DNA of 64,000 nt from Streptomyces tirandamycinicus (GTDB lineage: Bacteria > Actinomycetota > Actinomycetes > Streptomycetales > Streptomycetaceae): assembly GCF_003097515.1 (NCBI RefSeq), contig NZ_CP029188.1:6058531-6122530 (forward strand), given 5' to 3'. Positions 59,841-64,000 of this stretch are shown here, one piece after another. The notes beneath the pieces are model-generated. The model was not told where the DNA came from. It saw only the letters and a list, made by a program, of their open reading frames with translations, and ran no database searches. The translations under genes were made by a program, and so were the position numbers. Every line of letters starts with the position of its first letter. Position 1 is the first letter of the stretch.

Positions 59841-60310
59841 ATAACGGCCAGTAACCAGGGGAAGTGCCTGGGAGTGTGACAAGACCGTTATTCGGAAGCG
59901 GGTCTCCGTTCACCGAACGTCCATGAGGGCTGGCTGTGTGTGCTCGCGGGAGGCCGGTGGTGAGGTGCTGACCTGCGGAAAGGATCGTCGCTCCGGGGCG
60001 GTGCGGGGGCCGGGGCGGCCGTGAGCACGGCGGATACCGTTCTGGCGTCCGCTCGATTCCCGCTCCCGGCAGAGTTCCGGCGCGGAGGTTGCCGTACCCG
60101 GGCAGTGACGGCCCGGGGCAGGGGCGGCACAATCCGCCCGCCCCGAGCCGAGCGGCCCCCGACGACCCCCGGCGGCGCCGGGTGGCCCGAGTCGTCCCCG
60201 AGCGGCCCCCGACGGAACCGTCCGCCGGAGCCGAGTGGCCCCGGGTGGTGCCGCCCGGCCCGAGCGGCCGGACACCGGAATGCGGACGCCGAACCCGAAC
60301 CTCGGGCGTC

Positions 60311-60361
60311 GTGCACCGTGCACCGTGCACCGGGTGCGGGTGCGGGTGCGGGTGCGGGTGC
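60311..60361. repeat. GTGCACC and GGGTGC simple repeats
   Basis: Three GTGCACC heptamers (60311-60331) run directly into five GGGTGC hexamers (60332-60361). Non-coding. Confidence 0.92.
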
Positions 60362-60460
60362 GGGGTGCGGTGTGCCGGACATCGGGCGTCGTGCATGGGC
60401 TGCCGGGCGCCGGGTGCCGGGTGCCGTCCTCGGGCCGTCGTGGGCGCATCGGGTACGGGT

Positions 60461-61522
60461 TCACGAATCCCGCTCCGGCCAGTCCAGGAAGCGCGCACCG
60501 ATGACCGCCGTCTGGAGCGTGTAGCGGTGCCCGGGGTCCGCCGGATCGGCTCCCGTCAGTCTGCGGATGCGGTCGAGCCGGTAGGTCATGGCCCGCACGC
60601 TGAGGGACAGCCTGCGCGCCGCCTCGGCCGCGACGCAGCCGCTGTCGAAGTAGGCCGCGAGCGTCCGGATCAGCGGCCGGGGGCCCCCACGGGCCTCCCG
60701 CAGCGGGCCGAGGACGCTCTCCACCAGGTCGGCCATGGCCTGCCGGTCGCGGGTGAGTACCGGGTACACCAGCAGGTCCGCGGCCCTGAGCACCGGATCC
60801 TCCAGGTTCATGCGCTCCGCCAGGTCCAGCGCGTTGAGCGCCTCCTCGTAGGAGTGCACCACGCCCCCCGCGCCCGGATGGGCGCGTCCGATGGCCACCC
60901 GGCCGCCTTCCGCGGCCGCGTACGCCTGCTTGGCGAAGAACGCCAGGACGTCGGACTGGTCCCCGGGCGCGATGCAGACCAGCCGGCCGTCCTTGGTGGT
61001 GAGCAGGATGCGGCGGTCGCCGAAGCGCGCCAGCAGCGCCGACTCGATGCGCCGGGTCACGGGAGAGCCGTCGCCGAACGGTTCCGGACCCTGCGCGGCG
61101 GCGACGGCGTGCGCGTGGGAGAGGAGCAGCCCGAAGCGCTCGGCGCGCCCGGCCAGGCGTCCGAGGTCGCTGCGCCCGTAGAGCAGGTCGTCGATGAACT
61201 CGCGGCGTGCCGCTTCCTCCTGCCGCACGGCCAGGCGCTGCGCCCGCTCGTGACCTTCCGCGAAGGCGTCGATCGCCTGCTCCACGACGGAGAGCAGATG
61301 GTCGGCGGCGCCGGGCGCCAGCGACGCGCGGACCGACCGTGCGGCGGCGAGATGGACCCGCACCAGCGCCCGCAGGCCGACGCCCGCCTCGGCGGCGCGC
61401 TCGCCCTGGAGCCGCAGCGCCTCGAGCTCGTCACGCTTCAGCCTGCGTCCCGTGGAGCAGGCGGCGACCAGGATCGCGTCGTACCCCGCCACGTAGTGCT
61501 CGGGCGATGTCCGGTCCGGCAT
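60461..61522 (-). CDS. PucR/CdaR-type transcriptional regulator
   Basis: 353 residues. The C-terminal HTH_30 is clear: TLAAYFDSGCVAAEAARRLSLSVRAMTYRLDRIRRLTGADP near 285-325. The middle part includes a GGDEF-like sensor (RILLTTKDGRLVCIAPG near 170, VAIGRAHPGAGGVVHSYEEALNALDLAERM near 212). The family usually senses a nitrogen compound. ATG 61522 has CAGGAG six to seven bases upstream. Its target is not evident; the alanine symporter is the next gene on the same strand. Confidence 0.9.
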   Translation of the reverse strand: MPDRTSPEHYVAGYDAILVAACSTGRRLKRDELEALRLQGERAAEAGVGLRALVRVHLAAARSVRASLAPGAADHLLSVVEQAIDAFAEGHERAQRLAVRQEEAARREFIDDLLYGRSDLGRLAGRAERFGLLLSHAHAVAAAQGPEPFGDGSPVTRRIESALLARFGDRRILLTTKDGRLVCIAPGDQSDVLAFFAKQAYAAAEGGRVAIGRAHPGAGGVVHSYEEALNALDLAERMNLEDPVLRAADLLVYPVLTRDRQAMADLVESVLGPLREARGGPRPLIRTLAAYFDSGCVAAEAARRLSLSVRAMTYRLDRIRRLTGADPADPGHRYTLQTAVIGARFLDWPERDS

Positions 61523-62076
61523 GCGCTCTCCTGTCCCCGCTGTGTCCGCCGTCCCCGCCGCCATCCGGTGCCTGCGGTGTGCCTGCGGTGCTCGCGGTGT
61601 CTCCGGTGCTCGCCGCGCTTGCGGTGCTCGTGGCGCCTGTGGCGCTTGTGGCTCTTGCCGTGCTTGTGGCGCTGCCGCCCGTTCGCGTGCTCCCCGTGCT
61701 CGCGCGCGCTCCCGTTGCCGTCGTGCGCGGGTGCCGGTCGGCCGTCCGTACCAGCCGGGCCGGTCCGCGGGCGGCACGGAGCGGGCCCCGGACGCGTCAA
61801 GGATACGTAAAGATTGCCGGGAGGCGGCAGTACCGATGGCGGGCGAGGCGGCAACGGGCCGCACGGTCGCCGCGTCGGCTGCCGGACCCCGGAACGAAGG
61901 CGGCCTCCCGCCCCAGGCACAGGCACAGGCACCACCGTGACCACCATGGCGGATGGCGTTCCGGGGACGTAGGGGACGTACGAGCCCCTCCGCGGGCCCA
62001 CGGAGCGGAATCCATGGTGACGGCGGCGGTCCGGCTCTCTACGCTCCCTGTCCCGAGCAACCGGAGAGGCGCCGCC
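61523..62076. other. Intergenic region with degenerate 9-bp repeats
   Basis: About 550 bases. From 61560 to 61690 the sequence is made of units like gcggtgctc, gtggcgctt and gtggctctt, a degraded 9-base repeat. An acggatccgta-free, gene-empty stretch follows to the DUF6086 fragment. The PucR promoter should lie near 61530-61560. Confidence 0.5.
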
Positions 62077-62196
62077 CTGAGCCAGAACTTCGACATGGGT
62101 GACGAGACCCTGTGGAACCCGTCCAACGGGGCTTCCCGCATGTTCCGGCGCCAGGTGGCGGTCTTCGAGGCGGAGCCGGGACTCCCGTCGGCGTGA
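62077..62196 (+). pseudogene. DUF6086 fragment, truncated
   Basis: The 39 codons before TGA 62194 read LSQNFDMGDETLWNPSNGA and SRMFRRQVAVFEAEPGLPSA. These match my recollection of the N-terminal third of DUF6086 proteins (about 110-120 residues). The stop falls where homologues continue with IGPMEADE-like sequence. A CTG at the homologous start follows GGAGAGG at seven bases. It may be a truncated pseudogene; an in-frame ATG exists at 62014 but the extra residues are not conserved-looking. Confidence 0.55.
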
Positions 62197-62257
62197 CGCT
62201 CGCCGACGGGCGGCACGGAGCCCGACTCACCGTGCCCGGCCGGGGTAGACGAAAGCC

Positions 62258-62542
62258 GTGGATGACAAGGTTCTCTGGTGGGGCCTCGGCGTGACCGCCC
62301 TGGCTACGGCAGTCGGCGCCGGATGGATGCTCCTCCGTGTGGTCAGGGCGCGCCGGGCGCTCCGCGAGGCCGGGGTGCCCCTGCGGGACAAGGCCCTGTT
62401 CTGGGGCGCCGTGCTCTACACCGTGTCGCCCGTCGACCTGCTGCCGGACCCGGTGTACCTCGACGACATCGGCGTCCTGGTACTGGCGCTCCGCGCGCTG
62501 CAGACGGCTGCCCAGGGGGCGGCACGGCAGCGGCCCGGATGA
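62258..62542 (+). CDS. DUF1232 (YkvA-like) small membrane protein
   Basis: 94 residues. An N-terminal helix (WWGLGVTALATAVGAGWMLL) anchors it in the membrane. Residues 50-78 carry the DUF1232 signature AVLYTVSPVDLLPDPVYLDDIGVLVLALRAL. Function unknown. GTG 62258 follows gacgaaag, a poor binding site. Convergent with the molybdenum hydroxylase gene. Confidence 0.85.
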   Translation: MDDKVLWWGLGVTALATAVGAGWMLLRVVRARRALREAGVPLRDKALFWGAVLYTVSPVDLLPDPVYLDDIGVLVLALRALQTAAQGAARQRPG

Positions 62543-62602
62543 CCGTGCCGGGGTGGTTCGGCGGGCTCCGGAGGGCCGGGCCCCACGGAGTACGGCGCCG
62601 GA

Positions 62603-64000
62603 TCAGGCGGCCATCGGCGGCAGGCCGGGCAGCACCTTCTCGATGGTGACGGGGAAGTCGCGCACACGCACACCGGTGGCGTTGAACACCGCGTTCACGA
62701 CGGCGGCACCGGACCCGCAGACGCCCAGCTCACCGACCCCCTTCGCGCCGAGGACGTTGGCCTTGCCGTCGAACGAGTCGAGCACGACGGCATCGACGTC
62801 GGTGATGTCGGCGTGGACCGGCACCAGGTACCCCGCGAGGTCCCGGTTGACGAAGGCGCCGGACCGCGGGTCCACGACGGCCTCCTCCTCGAGGGCCGCG
62901 CCCACTCCCCAGACCATGCCGCCGATCAGCTGCGAGCGGGTCGTCTTCGGGTTGAACACACGGCCCACCGAGAACACGCCGAGCATCCGCCGCAGACGGA
63001 TCTCGGCGGTGTCCGCGTCCACCCCCACCTCGGCGAAGTGGGCCCCGTAGGAGTTGATCGAGTAGTCGGAGTAGTGCGGATCGTCGGCCATGTACCGGAC
63101 CCGGCCTTCCGCCTCCATCTCCTCCGAACAGCGCGCGACGATCGCTCCCACGTCCTCGGACACCTCGCCGATGCGCACACCGCCGTCGGCGAGCACGGCG
63201 CCGGCCGGGTCCAGGCCGTGCAGCGGGGAGCGGGTGTCGCCACAGGCCGCTTCCAGCAGCTTCGCGCGGAGGGCGATGCACGCCCGGTGCGCCGCGGTGC
63301 ACGAGTTGGTGGCGCCCCACGAGCCTCCGGACCCCCAGCTGGTGGGGAGTTCGGAGCGCCCCAGCTCGATCCGCACCCGTTCGGGCGGGAGCCCGAGTCC
63401 CTCGGCCGCGACCTGGGTCAGGATGGTGTACGTGCCCGTGCCGATGTCGGTCATGTCGGACCGGACGACGGCGGTGCCGTCCGGCTCCAGCCGCACCCGT
63501 ACCGCCGTCGGCCCCTGGAAGTGCCCCCGGATGGCGGCCGACATGCCGTAGCCGACCAGCCACCGCCCCTCGCGCACACTCGCGGGGGCGGCGGGGCGGT
63601 CCTCCCACCCGAAGCGGCGCGCACCCTCGCGCAGGCAGTCGACCAGATGCCGGTCGCTGTACGGCACGCCCCGCTCGGGATCGACGCCGGGCTCGTTGCG
63701 TATCCGCAGTTCGACCGGGTCCATCCCGAGCGCGTCGGCCAGCTCGTCCATCGCCGACTCGACCGCCAGCATGCCGGGTGCCTCACCCGGCGCGCGGACG
63801 TCCGTCCCGCGCGGCAGGTCGAGTGCCGTCAGCCGGTGGCTGGTCAACCGGTGGGGCGCGGCGTAGAGGCTGCGGGTCGTGGCGGCGGTCTGCTCGGCGT
63901 ACTCGATGTCGGGATTGGTGTGCATGGTGACGTCGTGGGCGATCGCCGTCAGCCGTCCGTCGCGCGCCGCTCCCAGCCGGACCCGCTGGCTGGACATGGG
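62603..64000 (-). CDS. Xanthine dehydrogenase-family molybdenum-binding subunit, N-terminus outside the window
   Basis: The last 465 or so residues of a protein normally 700-800 long. Motifs of the molybdopterin domain: RAPGEAPGMLAVESAMDELADALGMDPVELRIRN, SDMTDIGTGTYTILTQVAAEGLGLPPERVRI, GSGGSWGATNSCTAAHRAC and, near the end, NVLGAKGVGELGVCGSGAAVVNAVF, whose Glu is the catalytic residue. The order is that of the CoxL/YagR/XdhA large subunit. It needs a FAD and a 2Fe-2S subunit, presumably encoded beyond base 64000. FdhD (27233) is not a partner of this family. Confidence 0.94.
   Translation of the reverse strand, partial: PMSSQRVRLGAARDGRLTAIAHDVTMHTNPDIEYAEQTAATTRSLYAAPHRLTSHRLTALDLPRGTDVRAPGEAPGMLAVESAMDELADALGMDPVELRIRNEPGVDPERGVPYSDRHLVDCLREGARRFGWEDRPAAPASVREGRWLVGYGMSAAIRGHFQGPTAVRVRLEPDGTAVVRSDMTDIGTGTYTILTQVAAEGLGLPPERVRIELGRSELPTSWGSGGSWGATNSCTAAHRACIALRAKLLEAACGDTRSPLHGLDPAGAVLADGGVRIGEVSEDVGAIVARCSEEMEAEGRVRYMADDPHYSDYSINSYGAHFAEVGVDADTAEIRLRRMLGVFSVGRVFNPKTTRSQLIGGMVWGVGAALEEEAVVDPRSGAFVNRDLAGYLVPVHADITDVDAVVLDSFDGKANVLGAKGVGELGVCGSGAAVVNAVFNATGVRVRDFPVTIEKVLPGLPPMAA

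Larger units (their letters stand above)
59600..60460. other. Long intergenic region upstream of the symporter
   Basis: 860 bases without a credible gene. From 59790 to 59900 it is AT-rich (aacacgttttttacg and ttattcgg), likely the promoter region of the symporter; a CRP-like site lies inside. From 60140 to 60290 a cccgagcggcccc word recurs; from 60311 come the 7-bp and 6-bp repeats listed separately. The reading frame over 59605-60498 is a His/Pro low-complexity artefact. Confidence 0.5.

Noticed and set aside
59605..60498. Minus-strand 297-codon frame, His/Pro/Arg-rich
   Set aside because: It spans simple repeats, has no domain and crosses into the PucR gene. Long open frames on shifted strands are normal at 74 percent GC.

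Overview
The window is a stretch of a high-GC actinobacterial chromosome, almost certainly Streptomyces or a close relative. GC content is about 73-74 percent. GTG starts are common and two well-placed TTG starts occur. Several genes begin without a ribosome binding site a few bases after a TANNNT -10 box. The protein families present (DUF2254, DUF397 with an XRE/DUF5753 regulator, DUF4232, a secreted arginine deiminase-like protein, SpoIIE phosphatases, galactoside uptake genes) are typical of this genus. I see no phage, insertion sequence, CRISPR array, rRNA operon or classical antibiotic cluster.

Left part (1-24450): an adenosine deaminase running off the left edge, a GntR regulator sharing a TTGTCAGACA-type motif with it, an acetyltransferase, a DUF4232 protein, a VOC protein, two methyltransferases, a fused PAP2 phosphatase/diacylglycerol kinase, a DinB-like protein, a PLP-enzyme relative that has lost its lysine followed by a metallo-hydrolase, a coupled metallo-hydrolase/DedA pair, a membrane-anchored phosphodiesterase, an APC permease, pterin dehydratase, a sulfur cassette (LysR, cysteine dioxygenase, YeiH-type exporter) and an aldo/keto reductase.

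Middle (25000-38100): acyl-CoA ligase, FdhD, a FabH-like synthase, a multi-sensor SpoIIE phosphatase, an ABM-like protein and DUF2254. Then comes tRNA-Leu(GAG), followed by a visibly lower-GC patch. This patch holds a truncated gene, a membrane-anchored unknown, and the WhiJ/AbaA-type trio of ATP-binding protein, XRE/DUF5753 regulator and DUF397 protein.

Galactose region (38240-48880): all on the minus strand, galT - galE remnant - galK, then a sugar ABC transporter (binding lipoprotein and two permeases), a GH42 beta-galactosidase and a GH36 alpha-galactosidase. The proteins should import galactosides, split them and feed galactose to GalK and GalT. The epimerase galE is reduced to a 39-codon remnant that still overlaps both neighbours by ATGA.

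Right part (49100-64000): a secreted peptidylarginine deiminase, a TetR-controlled dehydrogenase operon, an XRE regulator divergent from an NADP oxidoreductase, decayed fragments of an EamA transporter and an M20 amidohydrolase, NhaA, a sodium:alanine symporter, a PucR-type regulator, a DUF6086 fragment, a DUF1232 protein and a molybdenum hydroxylase large subunit running off the right edge.

A recurring theme is short tandem repeats of 6, 7, 9 and 20 bp in the intergenic DNA. Repeat-like segments also sit inside galT, the metallo-hydrolase at 10510 and the DUF4232 gene.
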